A stretch of 64,000 nucleotides of DNA from Planctomycetaceae bacterium (GTDB lineage: Bacteria; Planctomycetota; Phycisphaerae; Sedimentisphaerales; UBA12454), in the NCBI GenBank assembly GCA_021371795.1, contig JAJFVK010000001.1, positions 25,978 through 89,977 of the forward strand, given 5' to 3'. The notes beneath the pieces were generated by a model, which saw only the letters and a list, made by a program, of their open reading frames with translations, was not told where the DNA came from and made no database searches. Shown here piece after piece: positions 35,274-43,947 of the stretch (position 1 is its first letter; the number at the start of each line of letters is the position of its first letter). Made by a program: the position numbers and the translations under genes.

Positions 35274-36125
35274 ATGCGAACTATTTATTTTGAAAAAATT
35301 GTTTCCGAAGTCGAAAAGCTCTGCCGCACGGCAAGCATCGAGCTTCCGCAGGATGTTTTAGCCGCTCTGCAAAATGCCGAGAAAACCGAAACGCACACAG
35401 GCGCGAAAAAAATCCTGAACCAGCTCATCGAAAACGCTAAAATCGCAAAAGAGCAGAAAATTCCGATTTGCCAGGACACCGGCCTTGCGGTCATATTTAT
35501 GGAATTGGGCAATCAGGTAAAAATTGAACCTGACGACAAAACCATTATCGACGCGATTAATCAGGGCGTCGAGAACGGCTACAAAAATGGCTTCCTGCGT
35601 AAAAGCGTCGTCGCAGAACCATTGCACGACCGCAAAAACACCAACACAAATACTCCCGCGATTATCCACACGGACATTGTACCCGGCGACAAAATCAAAA
35701 TCACATTAATGGCAAAAGGCGGCGGCTGCGAAAACAAAAGTCAGTTCAAAATGTTCCTGCCGACCGACAGCGCAGACAAAATTTCCGAATGGGTTGTAAA
35801 AACAGTCGGCGACGCCGGCGCTGATGCCTGCCCGCCGTTTGTAATTGGCGTAGGCCTTGGCGGTAATTTCGAAGAATCGGCTCTGTTGAGCAAAAAAGCT
35901 CTGACAAGAAAGCTGGACTCGAAAAACGCCGACCCGTTCTATGCGGATATGGAAAAGCAGATTTTGGAAAAGACTAACGAACTTGGCGTCGGCCCTGCCG
36001 GTTTTGGCGGAGACACTACCGCTCTTGCCGTACTGATTGAAACTGCACCCTGCCATATCGCCTCGCTGCCTGCCGCCGTGAATATCGAGTGCCACGCACA
36101 CCGCCACGCTTCGATTAAAATTTAA
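35274..36125 (+). CDS. Fe-S fumarate hydratase, alpha subunit (TtdA/FumA N-terminal type)
   Basis: 283 residues matching the alpha half of class I Fe-S hydratases. Conserved Cys in ICQDTGLAVIF, GGGCENKS and ADACPPFVIGVG can bind the [4Fe-4S] cluster; GLGGNFEESALLSKKAL follows. It starts at the base after the propeller stop. The enzyme converts fumarate to malate, or tartrate to oxaloacetate in the TtdA case. The beta subunit (FumB-like C-terminal half) is not adjacent in this window: the next genes are convergent. So either the beta gene is elsewhere or this acts with an unlinked partner. Confidence 0.88.
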   Translation: MRTIYFEKIVSEVEKLCRTASIELPQDVLAALQNAEKTETHTGAKKILNQLIENAKIAKEQKIPICQDTGLAVIFMELGNQVKIEPDDKTIIDAINQGVENGYKNGFLRKSVVAEPLHDRKNTNTNTPAIIHTDIVPGDKIKITLMAKGGGCENKSQFKMFLPTDSADKISEWVVKTVGDAGADACPPFVIGVGLGGNFEESALLSKKALTRKLDSKNADPFYADMEKQILEKTNELGVGPAGFGGDTTALAVLIETAPCHIASLPAAVNIECHAHRHASIKI

Positions 36126-36202
36126 GATAGAAGATTGAAGAATGAAGATTTGAGGAACGCTTTCGTCACAATCTTCAATCTACATTCTTCAATATTCAAT
36201 TT
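36124..36202. repeat. Dispersed palindromic repeat, family A, copy 4 (short)
   Basis: GATAGAAGATTGAAGAATG and its complement-like CAATCTTCAATCTACATTC flank GAGGAACGCTTTCGTC. It lacks the long core of copies 1 and 3. It lies between the convergent ends of the fumarase and ksgA genes. Confidence 0.85.
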
Positions 36203-36210
36203 ATTAGTGG

Positions 36211-37098
36211 CTATTTATGTAATATCTCGTTGCAAAGATTCGCCATTGAAATGTAATTTTCCGCCGTTAATTCTTCCGGCCTGTGATGCGGCTCAACGAA
36301 AGACCTCGTGAAAATATCTTCCCAGTGATGAACATTTGCAAGCTGCCCATCGGCGTATTTGACACAAGCTCGCATCATTTTCCGCCGGTGCCCCATAAAC
36401 AAATTTACCGTCTCTTTTAAGAGCGGCACATTATGAATTAAAGCGACTTTTGCCGGGTCCCTGTCGAATCTGATAATCGCGGAATCAACCTGCGGTTCCG
36501 GCCAGAAAACCTTCGGTGAAAGTTTCCGCAGCATTTTGCACTGCCCCATCGCTGAAAGAAGAATGCTTAAAATTCCGTAATCATCGCTGCCCGACCTTGC
36601 CGCCATTCTATCTGCAACTTCCTTCTGCACGGTAACAATCATAGAGTTTGCGACAACGCTGCCGTCCAAAAGATTCAGCATCACAGACGAAGCGGCGTTA
36701 TACGGAAGATTCGCTACAAGGAGAATTCTGCCGCCGGTTTGGTCGTGAGCCTTTTTGAGTTTTGCAATCACATCGTGGTTGATTGTGTTTTTATTTTCGA
36801 GAACATCGGCGATAATAATTTCGAAATTATCATTATCGTTATACAACTGTTCCGTCAGCGGTCCCAATACCTCGTCGCACTCGACAGCAATAACTTTGCC
36901 GGCTCGTTTGATAAGTTCACCCGTCAGCGAACCGGTTCCGGTTCCGACTTCAAGAACGACATCGTTTTCGGTAATTCCTGCGTTTGTCAGCAAAAATTCC
37001 ATCAGGTTAAGGTCGATGAGAAAGTGCTGCCCAAGCCGTTTATTCGGCTCAACGCCCGCACCCGCCAGCAACCTTTGTATTTCCGTTTTCGTCTGCAT
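36211..37098 (-). CDS. ksgA: 16S rRNA dimethyladenosine transferase
   Basis: 295 residues. KRLGQHFLIDLNLMEFLL opens the SAM-binding fold, VLEVGTGTGSLT is motif I, and ANLPYNAASSVM contains the NLPY catalytic motif. It dimethylates the two adjacent adenines at the end of 16S rRNA helix 45. It ends an operon ribE-pdxA-ksgA on the minus strand with 9-nt gaps; pdxA-ksgA adjacency is seen in many bacteria. No strong ribosome site precedes the start. A repeat separates it from the convergent fumarase gene. Confidence 0.95.
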   Translation of the reverse strand: MQTKTEIQRLLAGAGVEPNKRLGQHFLIDLNLMEFLLTNAGITENDVVLEVGTGTGSLTGELIKRAGKVIAVECDEVLGPLTEQLYNDNDNFEIIIADVLENKNTINHDVIAKLKKAHDQTGGRILLVANLPYNAASSVMLNLLDGSVVANSMIVTVQKEVADRMAARSGSDDYGILSILLSAMGQCKMLRKLSPKVFWPEPQVDSAIIRFDRDPAKVALIHNVPLLKETVNLFMGHRRKMMRACVKYADGQLANVHHWEDIFTRSFVEPHHRPEELTAENYISMANLCNEILHK

Positions 37099-37107
37099 AA
37101 ATTTTAC

Positions 37108-38178
37108 TTAGTGTACATTCGTGTTAATTCGTGGTTCTACTTTTCTTTCAGAATTTTGCCTTTTCGTTCGTGCCATTTCGATAGCGAGTTTTATCGCCGC
37201 TTTCATACTTGATTCGTCCGCTGCGCCTTTGCCGGCAATATCGAACGCTGTTCCGTGCGCAGGCGATGTGCGAATAATCGGCAGCCCTATTGTAACATTA
37301 ACCGCGTCTTTAAACGCCAATAATTTCACCGGTATCATTCCCTGGTCGTGATACATCGCGATAACGCCGTCGAATTCACCGTTGGCCGCCTTTGCAAAAA
37401 GCGTATCAGCCGGATAAGGCCCGGAGCATTTGATACCCATTTCCTGTGCGATTAACATTGCCGGACTTATAATCCGCTGCTCTTCATCGCCGAACTGTCC
37501 GTTCTCTCCCGCGTGCGGATTGAGCGCAGCGACAGCGATGTGCGGATTTTTGATGCCGAAATATTCCTTCAGCGCAGTATTGAGCAAATCGATAGGCTCG
37601 TAAACGCTTCCGATTGTGAATTTGTTTTTGATATCTGAAATCGCAATATGAATTGTCGCAAGCGCAATCTTCAAAGGCCCTGCCGCGAACATCATCGCCT
37701 TTCTCGGCGTTTTACATTGTGCCGCCAGCAATTCTGTATGCCCCGGCCATTCCGCACCTGCCAGATTCCAGCTTACCTTGCTGATTGGCGCAGTAACAAC
37801 CGCGTCGATGATTCCCGCCCTTGCCGCTTCGATTGCATCGGTACAGAACCGCAGCGATGCTTCGCCGCCCGCTTTGCTCGGCCCGCATTTTGCGGACATA
37901 GGAATCGAGTAATCGTCATAATCGGCGAGAATAATATTACGCGGAAAATCTCTGTTGATTTTTTCATGCTGACATCTGCCCCAGAACGGCTCGATTTCCG
38001 CTTTGTCGGCTGCATATTCCAGAAACTCATCCATTCCGAAAATGATGAACTTCACGCCGCGCCGCACGAACGGGTCGTACAAGGCCTTGACGATTATCTC
38101 CGGCCCGATACCCATCGGCTCACCCATCGTTATGCCGATTACCAGCGGCTCTTCCGAATTATTTCGATTATTTGTCAT
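37108..38178 (-). CDS. pdxA: 4-hydroxythreonine-4-phosphate dehydrogenase
   Basis: 356 residues. GITMGEPMGIGPEI opens the family; metal ligands are in GHTELLA, AALNPHAGENGQFGDEE and MYHDQGMIPVK. It oxidises 4-phosphohydroxy-threonine in the pyridoxal 5'-phosphate pathway (with PdxJ). The last residues (EPRINTNVH) are encoded by DNA that resembles a widespread intergenic repeat (CGAATTAACACGAATGTACAC), so the C-terminus may have been altered by an insertion. Located 9-10 nt from genes on either side (ribE before, ksgA after). Confidence 0.95.
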   Translation of the reverse strand: MTNNRNNSEEPLVIGITMGEPMGIGPEIIVKALYDPFVRRGVKFIIFGMDEFLEYAADKAEIEPFWGRCQHEKINRDFPRNIILADYDDYSIPMSAKCGPSKAGGEASLRFCTDAIEAARAGIIDAVVTAPISKVSWNLAGAEWPGHTELLAAQCKTPRKAMMFAAGPLKIALATIHIAISDIKNKFTIGSVYEPIDLLNTALKEYFGIKNPHIAVAALNPHAGENGQFGDEEQRIISPAMLIAQEMGIKCSGPYPADTLFAKAANGEFDGVIAMYHDQGMIPVKLLAFKDAVNVTIGLPIIRTSPAHGTAFDIAGKGAADESSMKAAIKLAIEMARTKRQNSERKVEPRINTNVH

Positions 38179-38188
38179 TAAATAATTT

Positions 38189-38818
38189 TTAGAATCCCAA
38201 GTCTTTTAATTTTCCCATTGTCAGATTTTTGCTCGGCAGAATATTTTCGAGTTGCGTTCTAACGATTCTGCACAAAATATCTGTTTCGATATTTACCGCA
38301 TCGCCCGCTTTGGCATATTTAAAAATCGTATTCTCAAATGTCGTTGGAATTATCGCTGTGCTGAAATTATTTCCGTCGATGCCGGCTATTGTCAAACTTA
38401 CGCCGTCGATTGCGATTGAACCTTTGGGAATAAGATAGTCTTTAAGTTCTTTTGGGCTTTCAAAAATAAATTCCCAGAAATCTCCCTTTCGTTCGATTTT
38501 TTTTATTTTGCCGACCGCGTCGATGTGCCCCTGTACGAAATGCCCGCCGAACCGGTCATTTGCCGACATTGCCCGCTCGATATTCACAGGCGCTGCGGTC
38601 TTTAAATTTTTAAGTGTCGTCCGCGAAACTGTCTCCCCGCTGACTTCAAATTCCGCCTGCTGGCCTTGAAGTCGGCTAATCGTCAGACAAACGCCGTTTA
38701 TCGCGACACTATCGCCGATTTTGGCCTCTTTGCCGAGGTTAATATACAGTTTCATCCCGCTCAAACCGCCGACGGCAGAGCCTACCTTACAAACCGACTC
38801 AATTAGTCCTGTAAACAT
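38189..38818 (-). CDS. ribE: Riboflavin synthase alpha chain
   Basis: 209 residues made of two lumazine-binding repeats: the first starts MFTGLIESVCKVG, the second from about residue 98 with FGGHFVQGHIDAVGKI. GVCLTI and GVSLTI are the matching elements in each half. It dismutates two 6,7-dimethyl-8-ribityllumazine molecules to riboflavin. Neither ribD, ribBA nor ribH is nearby. No FMN riboswitch is visible in the 138-nt gap upstream, but a good promoter is. First gene of the ribE-pdxA-ksgA operon. Confidence 0.95.
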   Translation of the reverse strand: MFTGLIESVCKVGSAVGGLSGMKLYINLGKEAKIGDSVAINGVCLTISRLQGQQAEFEVSGETVSRTTLKNLKTAAPVNIERAMSANDRFGGHFVQGHIDAVGKIKKIERKGDFWEFIFESPKELKDYLIPKGSIAIDGVSLTIAGIDGNNFSTAIIPTTFENTIFKYAKAGDAVNIETDILCRIVRTQLENILPSKNLTMGKLKDLGF

Positions 38819-38839
38819 AGATTTTCCAATAAATTACGA

Positions 38840-38869
38840 TTATTATGAGCCACAAAACCAGATTGTCAA
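38840..38869 (-). promoter_or_regulatory. Promoter of the ribE-pdxA-ksgA operon
   Basis: Minus strand: perfect -35 TTGACA (38864-38869), 18-bp spacer, -10 TAATAA (38840-38845); shifting by one base gives ATAATA with 17 bp. It lies about 22 nt before the ribE start. Confidence 0.68.
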
Positions 38870-38896
38870 TTACCATTTTTCTGTCAGTTTTTCATT

Positions 38897-38925
38897 TTTA
38901 CTTAACATTGATAATGTAGTATAAT
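38897..38925 (+). promoter_or_regulatory. Promoter of the divergent exported-protein gene
   Basis: -35 TTTACT (38897-38902), 17-bp spacer, perfect -10 TATAAT (38920-38925), about 32 nt before the ATG at 38957. Confidence 0.68.
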
Positions 38926-38956
38926 ACTTTTTTATTTATTTAATACTGGATAAACT

Positions 38957-40633
38957 ATGACATATTTTAAATTATTGGCAGTCGTTTTTGTAATCATATT
39001 TATATCTTCTCCATGTTTTTCTGCTCCCGGCGAGCCAATGCAGCAAAGAGAACCCAGCGCACGTCAGCAGGCAGTTGCCGAGCGCAGGCAGCAGTTTGAA
39101 CAGGAAGCCTCTGCCGCCGGCCCTGAAATAGACACTCAATATGCAAAGTTCGTCGCTTACGTTAATTCCGGCAAAGCGCCCGACGATGCAAATGTGAGAG
39201 AAGGCCTGAAGTTCATAACAAAGTACAGAAGATATCTGCCGGTTTTGAACAAGCAGAACAACGGCGGAACTTATTACGCGCTGTCCGCATGGGTAATGCA
39301 CTTTGACAACAAACCTGACAGAGTCCAAAAACAAATCGCTTCCGGAATCAAAGACAAAGCATTCAACTCGAATTTCATACACACAGCATTAGCTCTTTCA
39401 ATACTCAACAAGGATTACAATTCAGTCGAGCAAATCAGCTCTCTTGTGCCAAAACTGGAATCGACAGATTCAGCCGCCGCACCGATGGACTTTGCCGCTG
39501 CACCATCTGAAAACACATTACATCTCGATGTTAATGGCATTAACACAAGCCTGCTCGGCAAAGATTTTTCAGCTTTGACGATGGGCAAGGACAAGGTAAT
39601 TATCTCCGCCCTTCTTTGGCAGATTGACGCAAATGAACTTGAACATTTCGCACCGCCCGCTCCAAAGCCGGAAGAGCCGAACAAGCCCAACGACCCGAAT
39701 AATCCCGAACAGCTTATGGAACAGCCACAGGAAGCTCAACCATCGCCGCCCGGAGGTATAGAAATACCGTCAATGCCGCCCGGAGGCCCCGGAATGCCCG
39801 GAGCTATGCCGCAGATGCCGCAATTTCAGCAGCCCGGAAGTGAAGAAAACTATCAGGCAGTGCTAATGCCTGATTTGACAGCGTTTGCTTATCTGAACAA
39901 AAAATTCAGCAAAAATCCGAAAGCCGTTTTCCTCGGCATTAATTTCAACGACCCTTCGAAAACAAAGAACGTTGAAAACTGGCTCGCCAAGAACACGCAG
40001 GCCTGGCAGTGCATAGCTCCATCGGAAACTATTCAGCAGATTACCGTTTCTCTTCTCGGCCAAACGCCAAAAAAAACGATGCTTATTATTGCAGGCCCGG
40101 ATATGAAAATCCGTTATGTCGGCGATGTAAACAATTTCCTGCCCGCTATGATTATTCAGAGCATTCTGTCAAATCCGCAGGAATTCGCTGAACCTAATCT
40201 CGCCGTTGAAGCAAACGAGCCGAACAAACCTGCCGCGGCTGCGGACTCAAACGCCCGGCAGAAGATGGATTTTTTGAAACCAACGCCGCAGGATGCAAAC
40301 GCAAAAACTGTGCCGGCAGCGTCTAACACTACACAAACCACACCGGCCGCAAACGCCACGACTCCCTTGCCGCAAACACTAAATAACGATAACGGCGAGT
40401 ATACAGAAGTCGATGCCGAAGCACAGCAACAGTTAAGTTATGCCGAACAGTTTTTCAAAATAGCTAATCGTATGCAGTATCGTTCTTATAGAAAACCGAT
40501 TGAAATATGCAGAAGCATTATCACTAAGTTTCCAAATACAAAATATGCGGAACAGGCAAGAGTACTTCTGCGTCAGGTGCCGGAAAGATTCCGCGGAAAT
40601 TATAATATTACAGATGCTGAATTAGGATTGTAA
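38957..40633 (+). CDS. Exported hypothetical protein with thioredoxin-like and TPR-like parts
   Basis: 558 residues with a signal peptide (about 1-23). An N-terminal helical part (about 50-160) is followed by a Pro/Asn/Gln-rich linker (about 235-295, PNKPNDPNNPEQ and PPGG patterns). A region at about 305-415 resembles a thioredoxin-like fold (FLGINFNDPSK, TMLIIAGPDMKIRYVGDV) but lacks a CxxC, so no redox activity is suggested. A second low-complexity linker precedes a short helical C-terminus (about 495-550) like the last TPR of YbgF/CpoB-type envelope proteins. I cannot name the whole. Followed after 43 nt by the thymidylate-synthase-like gene. Confidence 0.76.
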   Translation: MTYFKLLAVVFVIIFISSPCFSAPGEPMQQREPSARQQAVAERRQQFEQEASAAGPEIDTQYAKFVAYVNSGKAPDDANVREGLKFITKYRRYLPVLNKQNNGGTYYALSAWVMHFDNKPDRVQKQIASGIKDKAFNSNFIHTALALSILNKDYNSVEQISSLVPKLESTDSAAAPMDFAAAPSENTLHLDVNGINTSLLGKDFSALTMGKDKVIISALLWQIDANELEHFAPPAPKPEEPNKPNDPNNPEQLMEQPQEAQPSPPGGIEIPSMPPGGPGMPGAMPQMPQFQQPGSEENYQAVLMPDLTAFAYLNKKFSKNPKAVFLGINFNDPSKTKNVENWLAKNTQAWQCIAPSETIQQITVSLLGQTPKKTMLIIAGPDMKIRYVGDVNNFLPAMIIQSILSNPQEFAEPNLAVEANEPNKPAAAADSNARQKMDFLKPTPQDANAKTVPAASNTTQTTPAANATTPLPQTLNNDNGEYTEVDAEAQQQLSYAEQFFKIANRMQYRSYRKPIEICRSIITKFPNTKYAEQARVLLRQVPERFRGNYNITDAELGL

Positions 40634-40676
40634 TAGATAGTTTTTGGTTTTAAGTTTTTTTACACGGAGGTAGGCA

Positions 40677-41549
40677 ATGAGCGATATACCAGTATTCTAC
40701 ATCGAGGCAAGCTGTTTGCCGGAGGCATGGGAAGCCGCAGTTTTGACGGTTTGGGACAACGGACTGGAGATTAAGACTCAATACGACAAACCCGGCGACC
40801 CGCCCAGCAAAGACGCTACGGTTATGATTACAGTTACCGACCCGTTTGCCGAGCCTCGCATCCACAAAAATTTCCCCGGCGGCCCTGAAGAACTCGAAGC
40901 ATATCGTCAGGAAGTCGTCAGCGGAATCCACGACCATTGGATAGACCCGTCCGCAGGAAAATGGACGTACACATATCACGAAAGATTATTCTCATATTGC
41001 CCTGTTGAGGAAATCCGCACCTCGAATTCACCAAAACCTTTTATGTCTGTAAATCAGATTAAATATATTATAGACAATCTTTCCGCAACGCCTTATTCAA
41101 GACGCGCAGAGGCAATCACGTGGATGCCGACAGCGGACATCAAAACCGACGACCCGCCATGCCTGCAAAGAATATGGTGCAGACTCATTGAAAATCCAGC
41201 CGGCGGTTTCAGCCTGAATATGAACACACACTGGCGCAGCAGAGATTTGTACAAGGCGTGGTTTATGAACGTTTATGCGATGACAGAACTTCAGCGGATA
41301 ATCGCCGAAAAAATTTCAGCCAAAATTGCTCAGCCGGTAAAAGTCGGCAGATACGTTGATATAACAGATTCGCTGCACATCTACGGCAGTTATTTCAAAG
41401 ATGCCGCAGTCGAAGTGGAAAAACTGCGCGACGGCGATTATAAAAAACGAGCGTGGGAATCTACACATCCTGCATTTGCGATGATGACCGCCGAGGCGAA
41501 AGAAAAACTCGCAAAAGACCCCGATTGGTACGCAAAAGCAAAAGGATAA
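40677..41549 (+). CDS. Thymidylate synthase-family protein, divergent
   Basis: 290 residues. Elements match thymidylate synthase in order: SRRAEAITW (141-149, phosphate-site Arg pair 142-143), PPCLQRIW with the candidate catalytic Cys at C162, MNTHWRSRDLYKAWFMNVYAMTEL (182-205), and GRYVDITDSLHIYGSYF (225-241), like the D-HIY motif. The family adds a carbon from methylene-tetrahydrofolate to dUMP or dCMP. The protein is well off the mainline ThyA sequence (for example WRSRD in place of QRSxD), so its substrate could be dUMP, dCMP or a modified form. An AGG-containing ribosome site precedes the ATG. The upstream neighbour does not explain its role. Confidence 0.78.
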   Translation: MSDIPVFYIEASCLPEAWEAAVLTVWDNGLEIKTQYDKPGDPPSKDATVMITVTDPFAEPRIHKNFPGGPEELEAYRQEVVSGIHDHWIDPSAGKWTYTYHERLFSYCPVEEIRTSNSPKPFMSVNQIKYIIDNLSATPYSRRAEAITWMPTADIKTDDPPCLQRIWCRLIENPAGGFSLNMNTHWRSRDLYKAWFMNVYAMTELQRIIAEKISAKIAQPVKVGRYVDITDSLHIYGSYFKDAAVEVEKLRDGDYKKRAWESTHPAFAMMTAEAKEKLAKDPDWYAKAKG

Positions 41550-41888
41550 TTTGTCAGCCCCCTGACCCGCACCGACAGTGTCATTCCCGTGGAAACGGTT
41601 GAAAACCCCGCATTGGCATCCGCGATGGGTAAATAAATTGTTTAGCGGCCGCCGGCATGGCGGCCACATTTTCTGAAATCTCGAATATGTCCAAACTAAT
41701 CCTTTCACTTTGAGCCTTTTTTGCCTTTTGTATTTTCCTGTTGAAACTTCCACACATAAACCTATAATCCTCTATGAAACTATGCCATAATATCGGCATA
41801 GCAGAAAAACTTAATATTATTAGTACTGAACTTTTTTAGCGTTCCTACTGAAATCGCCAAAATTTCTGGATCGAAAACGCATGAGAGT
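41550..41888. other. Intergenic gap with one GC hairpin
   Basis: GGCCGCC (41647-41653) and GGCGGCC (41659-41665) form a 7-bp hairpin followed by ACATTTT, a weak terminator for the upstream gene. The rest shows no coding signal on either strand. Confidence 0.5.
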
Positions 41889-41927
41889 CAGTGTCCGTTT
41901 GCTTCGGCAAATCGGGCACTGCTTTTT
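41889..41927 (+). terminator. Strong terminator before the restriction-modification genes, first of two
   Basis: CAGTGTCCGTTTGC (41889-41902) and GCAAATCGGGCACTG (41907-41921) pair around a TTCG tetraloop, with one bulge, followed by CTTTTTG. It lies 87 nt upstream of the mod start. Confidence 0.85.
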
Positions 41928-41958
41928 GTGTTTCGATTTGGCTTTGGCGAGCCACAGT

Positions 41959-41987
41959 AGGGCACAATTTGGCGGTGCCCTTTTTTT
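41959..41987 (+). terminator. Second terminator before the restriction-modification genes
   Basis: AGGGCAC (41959-41965) and GTGCCCT (41975-41981) enclose a 9-nt loop, followed by seven T (41981-41987). The mod start codon is only 27 nt further, so the mod promoter must lie between or within the terminators, or the hairpins act as an attenuator. Confidence 0.85.
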
Positions 41988-42013
41988 ATGCGCCGCAGGA
42001 GCAAGGAATTCAA

Positions 42014-43939
42014 ATGACCGATAGCGGCGAAAACGGCAAATTAAGAAAAAAGGATTCGGCAAGGTTAGTGTGGGATACCAAGCCAAGAAGAGCGGCTAAC
42101 CCGAAAGATATTGAATTTCAAACCGCTGAAGTTGTAATACCAAACCCGAAATTGGCAGGTGAATTACCACTGTCTTTTCGTGATGGTCTTATTGGCGAAA
42201 CAGACATTGACAAGCAAAAAATGAATCGTCTTATATGGGGCGATAACCTGCTTGCTATGCAGGCTCTTTTATCACAAGGGTACGAAGGCAAGATAAACTT
42301 GATTTATATTGACCCGCCTTTTGACAGCAAGGCGGATTATTCTCATAAGATGACTATTGAGGACAATGAATTTACCAAAGAGCCATCTGTAATCGAGAGG
42401 CTTGCGTATAAAGACACCTGGACAGGCGGTACGGATTCATACCTTGATATGCTTTACCCTCGTTTGCAGTTAATGAAAAGATTGCTTGCCGAAGACGGTA
42501 GTCTTTATGTACATTGTGATTGGCATGTTAATTCTTATATAAGGATTTTATTGGATGAAATATTTGGTAAAGAAAATTTTATTCGAGAGATAATATGGGA
42601 TAGGGGAAATCCAAGCGGTGGGAAAGCAGGAGCAAACAATTGGATTCATGCTCATGATTCAATTTTATTCTACTCAAAAAACTCGGGCAAGAAATGTTTC
42701 AATAAGATATATGAAGAATATACAGAAGAATATGTTGCCGAAAGATTTATCCATGATGACAAAGATGGTAAAGGTCTTTATAGACTTCAAGGTTCTGGGA
42801 GTAATCTTAGAAAACAACATCTTTCTGAATCAAAGGGACGTGCCTTAACTTCTGTTTGGAATATCCCTGATATAAATGTCATGGCTTCCCAGAGGACTCA
42901 CTATGATACTCAAAAACCTGCTGAATTACTCGAACTTATAATTAAAGCATCTTCACATAAAGATGGGGTCGTTGCAGATTTCTTTGCCGGTTCAGGAACA
43001 ACGGGGGCAGTTGCTGGAAAATTAGGTCGCCAATGGATAATGTGTGAACTTGGAAAAGTAGGTATTCAAGTTACTCGTTCGCGTCTTGTTGAGGAAAGAG
43101 CAAAACCATTTCTTATTGAAAACATTGGCAATTATCAGCGGGAAATGATTTATCTAACCGGTGGTAGAATCTGGGAAATGCAATCACTTATTTTAAAACT
43201 TTATGGCGCAACTCCAAGAGACAAGGTAAGCGGTTTAGGTATTCGCAAAGCTGATGATACGGACGAACTTGTCTATGTAGGCTATCCTGACAGGCCGATT
43301 ACCGCTAAAAAGGCTGAAGAACTTGCCTTACAGGCACAGCATCTTGACGGACGCGGTTATAAAAGGCTTGTTATTCTTGGCTGGGATTATGAATACAATT
43401 ATTCGCAATCGCTTGAGGCACGGCTGCATACGTTGAAAGATAAAATAAAAGTAAAAGTTGAAAGCCGTGATATTCCGCCAGATATTTATGATTATCTCAA
43501 GAAAGCAAGAACGGAAGAAGATATTGAAGCACTGTCAGAAAAAATCACTTTCCACGAAAGGCCATATCTAAAAATCTCAAAACCTTTAGTTGATAACAAA
43601 GGAAACGGCAAAAGTGAAGTTACTATTGAATTGCAAAGATATGTTCTAATGGACATACCGGTAAGCCAGAGTTCCAAGAAAGGCCAATCCGATTATACCG
43701 CCCTGATGAAACTTGCAAAGGATAACTTTGCCGTTCTTATTGATTACTGGGCTGTTGACTGGGATTATGATGGTTGCACTTTTAAGAGTCAATGGCAGGC
43801 CTTTAGAGGTAATGGAAGAAGAACTCAAATTGTGCCCACCAAAGCAATCGAAACAATTGAAAATAAAAAAAGTCGTTCTATCGCCGTCAGGGTAGTTGAT
43901 ATTTTTGGTAATGACGCTGCCGCTATCGTTCAACTTTAA
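42014..43939 (+). CDS. Type III restriction-modification methyltransferase (Mod)
   Basis: 641 residues from ATG 42014, behind AAGGAA; the open frame upstream reads through the terminators and is not coding. Adenine-N6 methyltransferase of the beta class by motif order: DPPF (100-103, in IYIDPPFDSK) comes before the SAM motif FAGSG (324-328). The C-terminal third would help recognise target DNA and contact the restriction subunit. It methylates one strand at an asymmetric site. The gene is AT-richer than its neighbours, a sign of recent arrival. It is 8 nt from the res gene. Confidence 0.93.
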   Translation: MTDSGENGKLRKKDSARLVWDTKPRRAANPKDIEFQTAEVVIPNPKLAGELPLSFRDGLIGETDIDKQKMNRLIWGDNLLAMQALLSQGYEGKINLIYIDPPFDSKADYSHKMTIEDNEFTKEPSVIERLAYKDTWTGGTDSYLDMLYPRLQLMKRLLAEDGSLYVHCDWHVNSYIRILLDEIFGKENFIREIIWDRGNPSGGKAGANNWIHAHDSILFYSKNSGKKCFNKIYEEYTEEYVAERFIHDDKDGKGLYRLQGSGSNLRKQHLSESKGRALTSVWNIPDINVMASQRTHYDTQKPAELLELIIKASSHKDGVVADFFAGSGTTGAVAGKLGRQWIMCELGKVGIQVTRSRLVEERAKPFLIENIGNYQREMIYLTGGRIWEMQSLILKLYGATPRDKVSGLGIRKADDTDELVYVGYPDRPITAKKAEELALQAQHLDGRGYKRLVILGWDYEYNYSQSLEARLHTLKDKIKVKVESRDIPPDIYDYLKKARTEEDIEALSEKITFHERPYLKISKPLVDNKGNGKSEVTIELQRYVLMDIPVSQSSKKGQSDYTALMKLAKDNFAVLIDYWAVDWDYDGCTFKSQWQAFRGNGRRTQIVPTKAIETIENKKSRSIAVRVVDIFGNDAAAIVQL

Positions 43940-43947
43940 GGATTAAT

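Noticed and set aside
38819..38956. FMN riboswitch upstream of ribE
   Set aside because: The gap is only 138 nt, contains two divergent promoters and none of the conserved FMN-aptamer sequence.
41891..42013. N-terminal extension of the Mod protein from an upstream GTG
   Set aside because: The extension reads through two terminator hairpins and has no family likeness; a good ribosome site precedes ATG 42014.
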